Counted from the stretch's first letter, positions 54,408-64,000 are shown. The stretch is 64,000 bases of DNA from Leptospira wolffii serovar Khorat str. Khorat-H2 (GCF_000306115.2 NZ_AKWX02000020.1:682001-746000), one strand, 5' to 3'. Notes: generated by a model from the letters alone, not told the origin. Program-made: numbers and translations.

Positions 54408-57029
54408 GTGATTTCCGCGATTCGTCCAGGCAGATATATTCCGTTTTTATTAATCCTTTTTTGTTCTTTTTGCCAATCCCTTTCCGCCCAAGGAAAGGCG
54501 GACTACGGTTGGACGGGGAGCCCCGGAAATTTCGTGTTGGTGATGGACGGAAATACCGTTCTAAATAAGGAAAGCGAATTCAAATCCTTTCCGGAAGGTT
54601 TAAATTCGGGCCAAAAATCCGAATTCGCTCTTCTTGCCGGAGAGTATCTTCTTCTCAATAAGGATTCCGTAAGATTCTCGAATCTGATGCAACTCCTCAA
54701 ACAGGACAAAGAGCTGGGATTCGCAGAAGTTCTACTAGCGTATTTCCAAGACGTGTATTTCTCCCGGAAAGGAAACGGAGAAAGTTTATTAAAATCCTGG
54801 AATGCTCCCGCGGGAGATTCTTACCAGAAGGAGTTGGCGGATTCCGCACGGAACGTTCTTCTCCATAAAAAGCATTCCGAAAAGATCAAATGTTCTCCGA
54901 AAAAGCAATACTATTCCCTGTGTAGGGCCTTAAGGTTGGAAGGTTATCTTGCGGATATAAAGCCAGGCGAACAGAACCACGAAAAAGAATACACGAACCT
55001 GCAAAGAATTCTTTCTCCTTTTCCCGGAATTTCCGATCAGGAAGAAAAGGAACTGAAACATATTCCGTTCCTCTCCAATATTCTTCCCGGAGTATCCGAT
55101 CATTTGGCCGAGTTAGGCTTGGCGAGAGATGCGATCCATTTTTCCAAGATAGGGATCGTCGCGGAAAATTTAGGCGGAAGAATGATAGCCCATTCTTATG
55201 AGAAACTCGCCTATTACTATCTCGTGGACGGGGATCCGAATTCCGCGGAAAAGGTTTTAAAATACATCATAGATCGGCAGGGAGAGATCGCCCCTTCTTA
55301 TAAGAATTCTTTGTATTTGAAATTGGGAACCTTGGCGTATTTGCAAGGGGATTCTTCTCGTGCTCTGGATTATTATTTAAATCTGGATTTTTTACATTGG
55401 TCTTCCAGAATTCTTCATCCTTTTCTGGGCGATCCGATTTCCATCAATAGCGCCAGAGATCTTGTCTCCGTAGCCGTCTGGAAATCCAAGAATTCTCATA
55501 AGGCAGTGGATGCGCTTCAGTCGGTAAGCACACCTAAGAATCTGACAGAGGACGACCTATTTACGAAACTCCGGATTATCCAAATTCTATCCGAGGACGA
55601 GCCGGAAGTTGCGTCCAAACTCGCGATGGATCTTAGCTTTCTCGCCCAAAGCAAGGGTTGGAGAAGGGTGGAATATTCGGCGACCTTGCTCCACGGTTTT
55701 CTTCAATTAAAGACTAATAATTTACGAAAGGCAATTATAGAATTTACTAAGGCCGGGGGGATCCTGAAGGAAACGGACCCTTCCTATAAGGAAGAATGGA
55801 TCCGCCTCAACGGTCTGTTTCTATCCCACAGAGAGTCCAGTAATCTAAGGGGAGTAAAAGGATTCTTGGACCAAGCGATCCGCATTTCTTCCGCCGGATA
55901 TTCGGATGACAAGGTCTACGAGATGAAGAGCTATCTTCCTCCTCTATTCGGCACCAAGAATCTGGAAAACGCCGCCGTGGATTTTTATACCAGACACGGA
56001 TACAATTCCGATTTATTATCCCTTTTCGTTCATGGAGAGGAAAATTCCGAATACCAGGAAGATGATTCTCTTTCCGATCTTGCGATCGCCCGCACTCATA
56101 TTAGAATATTAAGATACAAGGGTTTCTATCCGCCCGGAAGGGAACCTTGGAAATCCTCCTGGTCGGAAATCCGTTCCAAAGAGGCCGCAAGAATTCGAGA
56201 AGAAGCGGATCCCCTCCGGAATCTGAATTTAAGAAGAATTTCCCATCCTCTTCTCGCGGTTTTCGTAAGGGACAAGAGAATCTTTCTTTTTTCCAAAGAC
56301 GGAGATTCTGCCGATCTGGAGGTGAAGGAATTGAATACGGACAGTCCAACGAGTTATTCCGCTCAATCGGCTTATCGATCGGCCCTTGATTCCTTTTCCA
56401 AAAAAGATAAAATCCAGATTTACCTGAACGCGTCCGGAGTGGAAGCGGCGGAATATCTCAGGAAAGAATTTCCCGATTCGGATATTAAGTTATTCCGTAG
56501 ATTCGATAGAAGAGAAGAGAACGACACCGCGAAGAAAATCTACGGGCCTTCCTGTGAGAATCTGTTTCCTAAGCATTCTTCGGAAGGAGAAGGGAAATTC
56601 GCCTGGCAATCCTTTCCTTTACCTTATTACGACGGATCTAAACTTTTACAGGCAAAGTCCTCTTTGCTGATTTGGAATCTGAAAGTTTCCTCCAAGTCAC
56701 CGAACGGTCTTAGGGATTACGAATGGTCTTGCGGTAACGAGTCCATTTCCTTTCGAAAGGCGAAACGCAGGCTCGATTATAGGAATCTTCCGGATCGAAT
56801 GGCATTTACCAAAGATTCCTTGAGCGGCACGGGTTGGGGAGACAAGTCGGAGGACTTTTTGGACTGGGCTAGATACTGGCTCTCCGCGGGAACCTCTCGC
56901 CTATACTATGTTAAAAGTTGGAACCCGGAATCCGAATCCGACATAAACTTAATGGAGAGATTGGCTTCCGAAAATGGGGATGCCAATTTCGGAAATAGAG
57001 TATTAAAAATGGTGAGAAACGCGGAATAA
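54408..57029 (+). CDS. Exported TPR-containing protein with CHAT-like C-terminus
   Basis: An 873-residue protein with a signal peptide ending near residue 28 (SLSAQ). Residues 180-500 show helical pairs of TPR type (GEYLLLNKDS, AEKVLKYIIDRQG, SRALDYYLNLDFL, LRKAIIEFTKAGGIL). The last 270 residues run like a CHAT (caspase-like) domain, ending in a helix like SDINLMERLASEN, but at the two positions of the catalytic His and Cys I find none: LLIWNLKVSSK instead of the ATHG strand and FTKDSLSGTG instead of LSACETG. Start is a GTG with a poor ribosome-binding site. If the CHAT reading is right it is an inactive, exported member. Confidence 0.65.
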   Translation: MISAIRPGRYIPFLLILFCSFCQSLSAQGKADYGWTGSPGNFVLVMDGNTVLNKESEFKSFPEGLNSGQKSEFALLAGEYLLLNKDSVRFSNLMQLLKQDKELGFAEVLLAYFQDVYFSRKGNGESLLKSWNAPAGDSYQKELADSARNVLLHKKHSEKIKCSPKKQYYSLCRALRLEGYLADIKPGEQNHEKEYTNLQRILSPFPGISDQEEKELKHIPFLSNILPGVSDHLAELGLARDAIHFSKIGIVAENLGGRMIAHSYEKLAYYYLVDGDPNSAEKVLKYIIDRQGEIAPSYKNSLYLKLGTLAYLQGDSSRALDYYLNLDFLHWSSRILHPFLGDPISINSARDLVSVAVWKSKNSHKAVDALQSVSTPKNLTEDDLFTKLRIIQILSEDEPEVASKLAMDLSFLAQSKGWRRVEYSATLLHGFLQLKTNNLRKAIIEFTKAGGILKETDPSYKEEWIRLNGLFLSHRESSNLRGVKGFLDQAIRISSAGYSDDKVYEMKSYLPPLFGTKNLENAAVDFYTRHGYNSDLLSLFVHGEENSEYQEDDSLSDLAIARTHIRILRYKGFYPPGREPWKSSWSEIRSKEAARIREEADPLRNLNLRRISHPLLAVFVRDKRIFLFSKDGDSADLEVKELNTDSPTSYSAQSAYRSALDSFSKKDKIQIYLNASGVEAAEYLRKEFPDSDIKLFRRFDRREENDTAKKIYGPSCENLFPKHSSEGEGKFAWQSFPLPYYDGSKLLQAKSSLLIWNLKVSSKSPNGLRDYEWSCGNESISFRKAKRRLDYRNLPDRMAFTKDSLSGTGWGDKSEDFLDWARYWLSAGTSRLYYVKSWNPESESDINLMERLASENGDANFGNRVLKMVRNAE

Positions 57030-57249
57030 TTTCCCGGTTTTGGACCCTTTTCCTACTGGAAATTTTCCCTTTTTACCCCCAAAACACTCGACATCCTAAA
57101 GTTTTATGCGGATGGTATCATTTACATAAGATGGACCCCGATAGTAGAAGCCGGATTTTTCCGGACCAAGCCGATTTAAACCCTCCTTTGCTTCCCGTTT
57201 CCGCCCGCTTAGACCGAAAAATCTCCCTTTCAGGAAGATCTAGCCGTTA

Positions 57250-58578
57250 ATGGACGTAATCGGATTCTTCGTCATTCTTTTACTTATATTTGCTAACGGG
57301 TTTTTCGTATCTGCGGAATTCGCTTTGGTTTCGATCCGTCCTTCCAGATTGGAAGAAATGATCCGAGACAATCGCCCCTTGGCAGTCCTGACCAAAAAAG
57401 CGTCCACCATGCTAAACGATATGCTTTCCGTATGTCAGGTGGGGATCACTATCGCGAGTCTACTTTTAGGTTGGGTGGGAGAAGGATATCTCTCTAGTTG
57501 GATAGAACCCATTTTTCATTTTGCGGGATATCCGGATTCCGATCTGACAGTACACGGCGTTGCAGTCGCAATATCTTTTGCTTTAATCACTTTTTTGCAT
57601 ATACTTTTGGGAGAATTGCTTCCTAAAACCGTGGCAATCCAAAAGACCGAGAATATAGCTCTGGTTACCAGTATTCCTATATTCTTCTTTTATTATGCGT
57701 TTTATCCCATTACGTTCTTTTTGAACGGAATGACTACTTTGATTCTGAAAGTCATCGGTTTCAAGGAAGACGCGCATCGCATCATTCATTCTCCCGAAGA
57801 ATTGATGATTTTGATCCAGGAACAGAACAAGCAAGGTAATATCGATCAGGAAGAATTCCAGATCATCCAGAATACTTTTCAGTTCTCCGAGCATTTGGCC
57901 AAGGATGTGATGACTCACCGTCTGAGTATCGTCGGAATACCTGCGGATACGCAAATGGACGGCGTGTTGACGGTGATCGCAGAACACCATTTCTCTCGTT
58001 ATCCCGTCTACGAAGGCACCACCGACAAAATCGTAGGGATCATTCACGTTCAGTCCTATTTGGCTTGGTTATCCGAACCTAAGAGGAACAAAAAATCCAA
58101 AGTCACTGCAATCATGCAGGATCCGATCGTGGTTCCGGAAGGAATGTCCATCGAAAAGGTCCTCCAAAAACTCAGGGTGGCCAAGCAACATATGGCCATC
58201 GTGATAGACGAATACGGCGGTGTTTCCGGTCTGCTTACCCTTGAGGATATCGTAGAAGAAGTCTTCGGTCAGATTCGGGACGAGACGGACGATCATGAGA
58301 CGGACCCTGTGCCTTCTCATTCTCCGGACGTGTTCGATATTGACGGAGAGACCGAGCTGGACGAGCTGAAGGAAATTCTCACCGGTATACAGGAAGAGGA
58401 CCTGAACGATATTCGAACCATCGCGGGATTTATTTTGGATAAATTGGAAGATATGCCTAAGGAAGGAACCGAGATCCGGATTCCGGAAGGAACTCTTACC
58501 GTCGAAAAGATGGACGGAAATAAGATTATGAAAGTGCGATTTACTCGTCTTTCCAGACCTTCTTCCTTTGCGATTTAA
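57250..58578 (+). CDS. CNNM/CorC-type transporter-like protein (DUF21 plus CBS plus CorC_HlyC)
   Basis: A 442-residue protein. Four membrane helices in a DUF21/CNNM core ([44 protein letters not shown]), then a pair of CBS domains ([28 protein letters not shown]), and a CorC_HlyC domain ([25 protein letters not shown]). The family is linked to Mg2+/Co2+ export or sensing; haemolysin names are historical. It is the first gene of a CorC-coaC-coaB run; the coaC start is 36 bases downstream. Confidence 0.93.
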   Translation: MDVIGFFVILLLIFANGFFVSAEFALVSIRPSRLEEMIRDNRPLAVLTKKASTMLNDMLSVCQVGITIASLLLGWVGEGYLSSWIEPIFHFAGYPDSDLTVHGVAVAISFALITFLHILLGELLPKTVAIQKTENIALVTSIPIFFFYYAFYPITFFLNGMTTLILKVIGFKEDAHRIIHSPEELMILIQEQNKQGNIDQEEFQIIQNTFQFSEHLAKDVMTHRLSIVGIPADTQMDGVLTVIAEHHFSRYPVYEGTTDKIVGIIHVQSYLAWLSEPKRNKKSKVTAIMQDPIVVPEGMSIEKVLQKLRVAKQHMAIVIDEYGGVSGLLTLEDIVEEVFGQIRDETDDHETDPVPSHSPDVFDIDGETELDELKEILTGIQEEDLNDIRTIAGFILDKLEDMPKEGTEIRIPEGTLTVEKMDGNKIMKVRFTRLSRPSSFAI

Positions 58579-58614
58579 GTTGTAAATTCTCGGATTTGTT
58601 CGGAGATTATTGAA

Positions 58615-59154
58615 ATGGATAAGAAGGATATTCTGATCGCCGTTAGTGGGAGTATCGCCGCTTTCCGAGCCTGCGAACTTGTGAGAAATCTGGTAAAAGA
58701 CGGCTATCCCGTTTCCGTGATCATGACGGAGAACGCTACGAAATTCATAGGGCCGATCACATTCGAGGCCTTGACCGGAAAAAAAGTCCAGGTGGACGAA
58801 TACGAGCAAGGGATGGCGCATATTGATGCTCGTAACCGTGCCGCAGTCATGGCGGTGGTTCCGGCTACCGCAAACATCATCGCCAAAATGGCAAACGGAA
58901 TCGCGGATGATCTTGTAACCTCCACCTATCTCGCCGCGAAATGTCCGATATTGGTGGCTCCGGCGATGAATCCGAATATGTTCCTACATCCTGCGACTCA
59001 GAGAAATTTGAACCGATTGAAAGAGGACGGCGTTTTTATTTTGGATCCGCAGGAGGGAGTAGTGGTCTGCGGAGACGAAGGTTACGGAAAGCTGGCGGAC
59101 GTCGCAGTCATGCAAAAGAAGATTCTGGAAACGTATCTCAAGGCCGCCAAGTAA
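58615..59154 (+). CDS. coaC: Phosphopantothenoylcysteine decarboxylase (CoaC)
   Basis: A 179-residue flavoprotein. [17 protein letters not shown], the catalytic histidine in GMAHID (His69), the FMN region [31 protein letters not shown], and the active-site cysteine in [13 protein letters not shown]. It decarboxylates phosphopantothenoylcysteine to phosphopantetheine. In most bacteria this domain is fused to CoaB in one chain; here a stop at 59154 and a new start at 59171 in another frame split the two. Confidence 0.92.
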   Translation: MDKKDILIAVSGSIAAFRACELVRNLVKDGYPVSVIMTENATKFIGPITFEALTGKKVQVDEYEQGMAHIDARNRAAVMAVVPATANIIAKMANGIADDLVTSTYLAAKCPILVAPAMNPNMFLHPATQRNLNRLKEDGVFILDPQEGVVVCGDEGYGKLADVAVMQKKILETYLKAAK

Positions 59155-59170
59155 ACGCCGATTTCATTCG

Positions 59171-59839
59171 ATGAAATATTCTAAAATTATAATAAGCTCC
59201 GGACCCACCAGGGAGTGGATCGATCCGGTCCGTTTTATCTCCAACGCTTCTTCCGGCAAGATGGGATTCTGCCTTGCGGAGGAAGCATTGCGTCGAAATA
59301 TCGAAACCGTTTATATTCGAGGACTTACTCAGGCAGAATATTCCGAGCCCAAGGGAGCTAAGATTCTTTCCGTGGAGACTACGGAGGAAATGAAAGACGC
59401 CGTTTTATCCGAGATATCCGACTCCTCCGTTTTGATAATGGCTGCAGCACCTGCCGATTTTCGCCCCAAGCTTTCCAACGATTCCAAGATCAAAAAGGAA
59501 GAAGGTTCCGATACCCTGGTTTTGGAATTAGTCAAGAATCCGGACATTCTTCTTGCGGTTGACGAACGGATTCGAGAGAAGAATATTCGCAACGTCTTGA
59601 GGATCGGTTTTTCCGCCGAGACTCATTCCCTGAACGAAAACGCTTTAAGCAAATTGAATAGAAAGAGCCTCGATTATATCGTGGGGAATTACGTAGGTAA
59701 GGACTCGAAGGGTTTCGGGGATAGGGATACGAGTGTCATGATTTACGGAAAAGACGGATCCTTGCGTGAGTTGGGACCGGATTCCAAAGAAAGGATCGCT
59801 ACCGGAATCCTGGAATATCTGGGAATATTTTCCTCTTAG
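59171..59839 (+). CDS. coaB: Phosphopantothenate--cysteine ligase (CoaB)
   Basis: A 222-residue protein. [26 protein letters not shown] is the CoaB signature and binds the nucleotide; [10 protein letters not shown] follows and KIKKEEG carries the lysine of the flexible loop. RIGFSAET is also conserved. It ligates cysteine to phosphopantothenate. The gap to coaC is 16 bases, so the two are cotranscribed, with panB in a separate operon. Confidence 0.93.
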   Translation: MKYSKIIISSGPTREWIDPVRFISNASSGKMGFCLAEEALRRNIETVYIRGLTQAEYSEPKGAKILSVETTEEMKDAVLSEISDSSVLIMAAAPADFRPKLSNDSKIKKEEGSDTLVLELVKNPDILLAVDERIREKNIRNVLRIGFSAETHSLNENALSKLNRKSLDYIVGNYVGKDSKGFGDRDTSVMIYGKDGSLRELGPDSKERIATGILEYLGIFSS

Positions 59840-59855
59840 AAAATTTTCCCGAGTA

Positions 59856-60227
59856 CTATTGAAATACGGCCTTAGCTTCGTCCAGAGTGTGATAGATCGC
59901 CACTTTCTTGGGGAGTTCCATGAGTCGGATCGCGTTTTCCAAGAAATGGTTCAGTCCTCCGATTACGATTTTACCGTTGTGTTGGTCCACCGTTTTGATC
60001 AACGTGAGAAGAGTCGCCACTCCCACGCTATTGATATATTCCAAAGAGGAAAGATCTAAAATGATTTCGTAGACCCCTTCGTCGAAGACGAAATTGATCT
60101 TTCTGGAAATCTCAAAGGCGTTCGTGTTCGTCACCTTACCGTTCATGACTACGACGAGGACTTCCTTATTCCCTACTGGGATTCTTTTTGTTTCTATGAA
60201 TAGGCCTTCGAATTCCGTTCTTGCCAT
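59856..60227 (-). CDS. STAS-domain anti-sigma factor antagonist-like protein
   Basis: A 123-residue protein with the SpoIIAA fold. The phosphorylatable serine is Ser67 in [17 protein letters not shown], and [11 protein letters not shown] is typical of RsbV/SpoIIAA. It would bind an anti-sigma kinase when unphosphorylated. No kinase or PP2C phosphatase gene is near, though the membrane protein that starts at 62798 could be one (unknown). It converges on coaB. Confidence 0.88.
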   Translation of the reverse strand: MARTEFEGLFIETKRIPVGNKEVLVVVMNGKVTNTNAFEISRKINFVFDEGVYEIILDLSSLEYINSVGVATLLTLIKTVDQHNGKIVIGGLNHFLENAIRLMELPKKVAIYHTLDEAKAVFQ

Positions 60228-60245
60228 TTTTTCCAATCCGCACTA

Positions 60246-60575
60246 TTATAGCATCAATGTCCCGTCTTTTAGAGTCGCTGTGAGCCGATTCCATCCGGAG
60301 ACGAGTTCCGTTCTTGCGTTCAATTTCGCGCTTCCACGCAGAAGTATTTTCAATTTTCCTTTTCCGTTCAGGTCGCCTTCGAGATCCAGATAGACTCTTC
60401 TGTGGTCGTCTTTTCTCAGAAATTCGATCCCGGTTCCTTTTTGTAAAGGTTCCCAGTTCGATGCGACTGTTCCGAAGGTGATTAGACGAGAATTCCCGTC
60501 AATATCCAAAAATAAATCCAAATGAGGCTCCCCAAAATTCTCATGGAGCGAGATCGTAAAAGGGAGTTCCCTCAT
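60246..60575 (-). CDS. LigD phosphoesterase-like small protein
   Basis: A 109-residue protein. PHLDLFLDIDGNSRLITFGTV resembles the HYDLMLE...L.TW core of the 3'-phosphoesterase domain of LigD and of its stand-alone bacterial relatives, and DHRRVYLDLEGDLNGKGKLKILLRG matches their DHRxxYLDYEGxxxGxRGxV segment. The histidine and aspartate of the first motif are kept as HLD. A DNA 3'-end repair role is a guess from the fold; no ligase or Ku gene is near. The ATG at 60575 begins just after the hom stop; longer frames run into hom on the same strand. Confidence 0.55.
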   Translation of the reverse strand: MRELPFTISLHENFGEPHLDLFLDIDGNSRLITFGTVASNWEPLQKGTGIEFLRKDDHRRVYLDLEGDLNGKGKLKILLRGSAKLNARTELVSGWNRLTATLKDGTLML

Positions 60576-60577
60576 GG

Positions 60578-61867
60578 TTAGAGTTTGTCTTCCAATCGAA
60601 TCGCTACGGAAGGCTCTAGAATAACGTCTAAAGCGTCTATTCTTCCCAAGGAAGCTGAAATGGAGGCTTCCACACAAGGGTGGGTGACGACTACAACCTC
60701 GACCGGTTCGGAATCCGACTCGTTTTGGCGAACCGAGGAGATGGATACTCCGTTGGTTCCCAGGTCTTTTGCGATTTCGGCCAAGACCCCGGGTTGGTCC
60801 AAGGTATTGAAACGAAGATAATACCGTGCTTCGGTTTGATTGGCTTCGGAAATGGAAGCCTTAGGGAATCGATTTCTTTCCGTAGGAAGATTTTTGCCTC
60901 TCCTGAGTCCGTAGAAAAGAAGATCGGAAACGACCGCGGAAGCGGTAGGCAAGGCGCCCGCTCCTTTTCCTACAATGAGGCCGGGTCCTGCAAATGCGGT
61001 CTTATAGTATACCGCATTGGTCTCGTTCATAACGCTTGCAAACGCATGGTGTTTCGGAATCATTACCGGCTGCACTCTTGCTTCCACTTTTCCGTCCAAT
61101 TTGCGGACAAGGCCCAATAACTTGATTCTATAACCTAATTCGGAGGCAAACGCGATATCTAATCGCGTAATCTTTGTTATCCCCTCTATCGTAACACTCT
61201 GTAAAGGAATTTTCTCGCCGAAGGCTAACGAGCCGAGTAAGCTGATCTTATGTGCCGTATCGATTCCTTCCACGTCGAATGTGGGATCCGCTTCCGCAAA
61301 ACCCTTTTTTTGCGCGAGAGATAATGCCTCTTTATAATCTAGGCCGTCTGTTTCCATTTTGGAAAGAATGAAATTGGTTGTGCCGTTTAAGATTCCGAAG
61401 AGACCGATCATTCTGTCCCCTGCCATGCTATTTCGTATGGTCCGAATGATCGGGATAGAACCTCCCACTGCCGCCTCGAAACCGATATCCGTTCCGGTCT
61501 CCTCCGCAGCCCTAAATATGGATTCTCCCTTTTCGGAGAGCAGAGCCTTATTGGCGGTGATTAAAGTCTGTTTGGCCTTCAATGCCTCTAATGCGATTTC
61601 TTCCGCGACGGTGGTGCCTCCCACCAATTCCAAAACGAGATCGATTTCGGGGTTACCCGTTACGGACCGGAAATCTTCCGTGATTTTGGTCTTCGGAAAA
61701 TTCTTCAAATGGGAGGAGATCTTGGATGGAGTTCTTGTGCAGACAGTATGAAGTTGTACGGATAGGCCGTATTCTTTTTCGAATCTATGCGATTCTTCCG
61801 CAAGAATTTGTATTACTCCGGAACCGACAGTACCAGCACCAATTAAGCCGACTCGAATCGTTTGCAT
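60578..61867 (-). CDS. hom: Homoserine dehydrogenase with C-terminal ACT domain
   Basis: A 429-residue enzyme of the aspartate pathway, reducing aspartate semialdehyde to homoserine for Thr and Met. [17 protein letters not shown] is the Rossmann motif, [34 protein letters not shown] follows, and the catalytic lysine is in [23 protein letters not shown]. From about residue 355 an ACT domain ([22 protein letters not shown]) gives threonine feedback. It is full length and the LigD-PE-like gene starts two bases after its stop. Confidence 0.95.
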   Translation of the reverse strand: MQTIRVGLIGAGTVGSGVIQILAEESHRFEKEYGLSVQLHTVCTRTPSKISSHLKNFPKTKITEDFRSVTGNPEIDLVLELVGGTTVAEEIALEALKAKQTLITANKALLSEKGESIFRAAEETGTDIGFEAAVGGSIPIIRTIRNSMAGDRMIGLFGILNGTTNFILSKMETDGLDYKEALSLAQKKGFAEADPTFDVEGIDTAHKISLLGSLAFGEKIPLQSVTIEGITKITRLDIAFASELGYRIKLLGLVRKLDGKVEARVQPVMIPKHHAFASVMNETNAVYYKTAFAGPGLIVGKGAGALPTASAVVSDLLFYGLRRGKNLPTERNRFPKASISEANQTEARYYLRFNTLDQPGVLAEIAKDLGTNGVSISSVRQNESDSEPVEVVVVTHPCVEASISASLGRIDALDVILEPSVAIRLEDKL

Positions 61868-62076
61868 TCTGGGACAATCCTTTCGGTCCTACTGGAAACA
61901 TTCGACCTTTTTCCGGATGTAGAATGCCTTTCCAAGTCGTTAGCTGGTTTTTTCTTTACTAAATGCGGTCCTCTTGATACAGATTCTATTTGAAGACGGT
62001 TTTAGGAATCCGTCAAGGACGGTCTACCCGAAACGAGTCGCCGCCCAAATCCATCGAATCAAAGGATAACCCCTCT

Positions 62077-62658
62077 ATGGCGAATCGTCGCAAGCCCCCT
62101 CGTAAATCCTCAGGGAATAAGAAACAAGATTCTTCTCATAAACACCAGGGAGGGAATCGGGGCCACCAGCAAAAGAAAAGACCTGACCAGGGTCGTCCGA
62201 ATCGACACCAACAACAGGCGGTCGCCAATAAAATTTCCGAAACCATGAAAGAGCTGCCGCCCAAAAAGCCTGTCGGAGGAAATAGTTCCTCCACCGGAGC
62301 CAAGGTCGTAGGTATTATCGCATTGGCATTGATCGCATTTTTCGGATATTTTATCGCCCGAGAATACTTGGATAAGACTCCCGTTTATGGTAAGCATGGT
62401 TGGGATGAGGAAGCGGGTCCTTCCCTCGATTGGGAAGACGCCGCAAAATATTGTAATTCCAAAAGAAAGCGTCTTCCGGATAAGGAAGAGCTGAAAACCT
62501 TCTCTAGACGAGCCGATTCCAAACTAAAGCAGGTCGGTTTTTATTGGTCCACGAGTCCGGAAGGAGACAAAGGGAATTATACCACCGTCAATCTTAGCTC
62601 GGGAGAATTCGGATCCAGTCCCACCGCCGGTAAATTCGCCGTAATTTGCGTGAAATAA
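62077..62658 (+). CDS. DUF1566-like protein with basic N-terminus and membrane helix
   Basis: A 193-residue protein. Residues 1-50 are basic and Gln/His-rich (KPPRKSSGNKKQ; HQGGNRGHQQKKRP). One transmembrane helix (VVGIIALALIAFFGYFIA) follows. The C-terminal 100 residues fit DUF1566/Lcl-C (YCNSKRKRLPDKEELKTF, GFYWSTSPEGDKGNYTTVNLSSGEF, FAVICVK). This fold appears in secreted or surface proteins of bacteria. AAGGA about 11 bases upstream supports the ATG at 62077. Function unknown. Confidence 0.78.
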   Translation: MANRRKPPRKSSGNKKQDSSHKHQGGNRGHQQKKRPDQGRPNRHQQQAVANKISETMKELPPKKPVGGNSSSTGAKVVGIIALALIAFFGYFIAREYLDKTPVYGKHGWDEEAGPSLDWEDAAKYCNSKRKRLPDKEELKTFSRRADSKLKQVGFYWSTSPEGDKGNYTTVNLSSGEFGSSPTAGKFAVICVK

Positions 62659-62727
62659 GACTTTCCTCCCGGGATCCGTATCCTTAAAATCGGGACGAAA
62701 TATATTTCCGGAATCGATTCCTACTAA

Positions 62728-62757
62728 GACCTTCCGAAAGAAATAGTCGGGAAGGTC
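62728..62757 (+). other. Hairpin upstream of the membrane protein gene
   Basis: GACCTTCC (62728-62735) pairs with GGAAGGTC (62750-62757) around a 14-base loop, 40 bases before the next start codon. There is no T-run. Confidence 0.3.
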
Positions 62758-62797
62758 GGTTCGGATCCGTAATCCTCGGCGAGTGCCGGAGAATCCT

Positions 62798-64000
62798 ATG
62801 CCTGTCTTAACTTTCGCTAGCGTTAGCTACTTAACCGGATTCATTCTCACCGGTCTTTGCTCTCTCTTTCTATTGATCCGAAAGGAAAAATTGGAAACGA
62901 CAGCTCATTTGGGTTGGGTCTTTCTTTACGGATCCTTGTTAGAGCTTTCCTATTTAATAGGAACTTCCTTTTTTCATCCTCTGGCGTTTTTACACAGATG
63001 GGTTTCCCTTCCCGCGGCCTTTCTGCTCTTCGCGCATTTGGGATCCTATTTTTTTCTACTGAAACCTCAAGTATCCTTAAGAAACGGAAGGATCTTTTTG
63101 GGAGCGGGATACGTCTTGGCTCTCAGCGTTTTGATCTTTCATGTCGTAGGGACGATTTTCTCCCATCCGGTATACGATTTTTCGGGATGGACCTTCGACA
63201 TCATTTCGCGACCGGACGAAAAGGTCTTGGCCGGAGTCGGAATATTTTATCTTTTTGGAATATTGATCTTCGGAGCTTGGAGAGCGTTCCAGGCGCATAG
63301 ATCCGATATAAAACTATTGGCTTTAGGACTTTGGATGCCTTTCGTTTTATTGTTGGGAACCACGATATTATTTCATTCCAAAGAGATCGCGTTTCCTATC
63401 GATCGTGCAATCGCTCTTTCTTTTTGGAATCCCGTTTTTCTAGTCGCACTTTTTCTGGCCTGGTTCGTACATCTACGCGCTTCGGGAGAAGCTTTCAGTC
63501 TGAGATTTCCTTTTTTACTCGGAATCGTTTTGCTTTTGCTCTTGGTGTTCTTAGGAAGCAGTTGGTTGTTCCTACAACCGAGTTTGGAATCGTTTAGAAA
63601 TACCGTGGAAGAAAGACAGAAGGCGGAAGATCTACCGATAGGTTCTTATACTCTTTCCGTTCAGGAAAACGGCGGTTTCGTTCTGACCACCTCGGGAGGA
63701 TTGGATTCTTCTCCTTTTGCAGAAGCAAAGAGAGAATTGATTCTCTCCTTTCTCTGGGAAAATCCGAATCTGATCGCAAAGGAATTCCCCGCTTATTCTA
63801 AGCTCGGCGAGTCCTTGAAGGGCTCGGAACAATATTCCGAAAATTTGATCGGCTTTTCGAAAGGACTGGAAAGACTTAGGAAGAAGGTTAAAAATCTTCC
63901 CGAAAAGAATCTAAGGGAAAATATACTCGATTCTCTCATTACGGATGAGAGCGACCCGAATTTGATTCATTTTTTGAGAGTGGTTTCCGGAACTGTCCGG
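62798..64000 (+). CDS. Polytopic membrane protein, partial at the window end
   Basis: An ATG at 62798 with GGAG six bases upstream opens a frame that is still open after 401 codons. About eight hydrophobic helices are seen in the first 255 residues (SYLTGFILTGLCSLFLLI; YVLALSVLIFHVVG; FLLGIVLLLLLVFLGSSWLF as examples), followed by a soluble region (GSYTLSVQENGGFVLTTSGG; a helical stretch ENLIGFSKGLERLRKK). In Leptospira this layout often precedes a SpoIIE phosphatase, cyclase or kinase domain, which would lie beyond this window. Confidence 0.75.
   Translation, partial: MPVLTFASVSYLTGFILTGLCSLFLLIRKEKLETTAHLGWVFLYGSLLELSYLIGTSFFHPLAFLHRWVSLPAAFLLFAHLGSYFFLLKPQVSLRNGRIFLGAGYVLALSVLIFHVVGTIFSHPVYDFSGWTFDIISRPDEKVLAGVGIFYLFGILIFGAWRAFQAHRSDIKLLALGLWMPFVLLLGTTILFHSKEIAFPIDRAIALSFWNPVFLVALFLAWFVHLRASGEAFSLRFPFLLGIVLLLLLVFLGSSWLFLQPSLESFRNTVEERQKAEDLPIGSYTLSVQENGGFVLTTSGGLDSSPFAEAKRELILSFLWENPNLIAKEFPAYSKLGESLKGSEQYSENLIGFSKGLERLRKKVKNLPEKNLRENILDSLITDESDPNLIHFLRVVSGTVR

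Noticed and set aside
58069..58821. Minus-strand open frame of 250 codons opposite the CorC-like gene
   Set aside because: It mirrors a strongly supported gene and has codon use and composition of an antisense shadow; no ribosome-binding site or family motif.

Overview
This window is chromosomal DNA from a spirochaete of the genus Leptospira. The strongest markers are a gene that I recognise as flagellar coiling/sheath protein FcpA (39768-40679), a solitary 5S rRNA gene away from any 16S/23S genes (23396-23511), many short lipoproteins with relaxed spirochaetal lipoboxes, an LpxA, and short tightly packed operons. I see no insertion sequence, prophage, CRISPR array or tRNA gene. The content is mostly core metabolism and cell envelope, with many poorly characterised genus-type genes between.

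Layout. 1-5159: start of a minus-strand gene, a short-chain dehydrogenase, a SUMF1-type protein and a large hybrid histidine kinase. 5178-13144: queE overlapping a SNF2/RapA-like helicase, pheT followed three bases later by a gamma-carbonic-anhydrase-like protein, then a double hemerythrin protein preceded by a perfect FNR-type palindrome. 13148-24900: small lipoproteins, two DUF3052-like proteins (one with a histone-H1-like tail), a cytochrome oxidase subunit IV-like protein, an ATP-grasp-like protein, a putative periplasmic protein, an ankyrin lipoprotein, an Atg22-like MFS transporter, a Bfd-like/RibD-reductase/transglycosylase operon, a cytochrome c lipoprotein, the 5S gene, a promoter-to-terminator unit that looks like an undescribed small RNA (about 23914-24058), and a secreted Lys/Asp/Ser-repeat protein.

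24922-29345 is the glycine cleavage operon gcvT-gcvH-gcvP (minus strand). 29533-38856 holds a thioesterase-fold protein, a ceramidase-family lipoprotein, a RlmL-like methyltransferase, a secreted dienelactone hydrolase, the coupled trio quinone oxidoreductase-ispA-tlyA and a Baeyer-Villiger-type monooxygenase. 39124-46731 has a hendecad-repeat coiled-coil membrane protein, fcpA, the operon dnaC-like/folK/panB, a DAHP synthase, an Hpt protein and lpxA-galE. 46738-53311 has an M15 peptidase, a small lipoprotein, recG as last gene of a four-gene coupled operon (phosphoesterase, nucleotidyltransferase fold, zinc ribbon, RecG) and an unknown protein. 53348-64000 has gpsA, a long exported TPR/CHAT-like protein, a CorC/CNNM protein, split coaC and coaB genes, a STAS protein, hom with a small LigD-phosphoesterase-like gene behind it, a DUF1566-like membrane protein and the start of a polytopic membrane protein running off the end.

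The most useful leads are the candidate small RNA at 23879-24060, the FNR-box/hemerythrin pair at 11865-13144, the coupled phosphoesterase/nucleotidyltransferase/RecG operon, the H1-tailed DUF3052 paralogue, the QueE with an enlarged cluster loop, and the CHAT-like protein that lacks the catalytic His and Cys. All functional statements rest on reading the sequence and on remembered family motifs; no database search was run.
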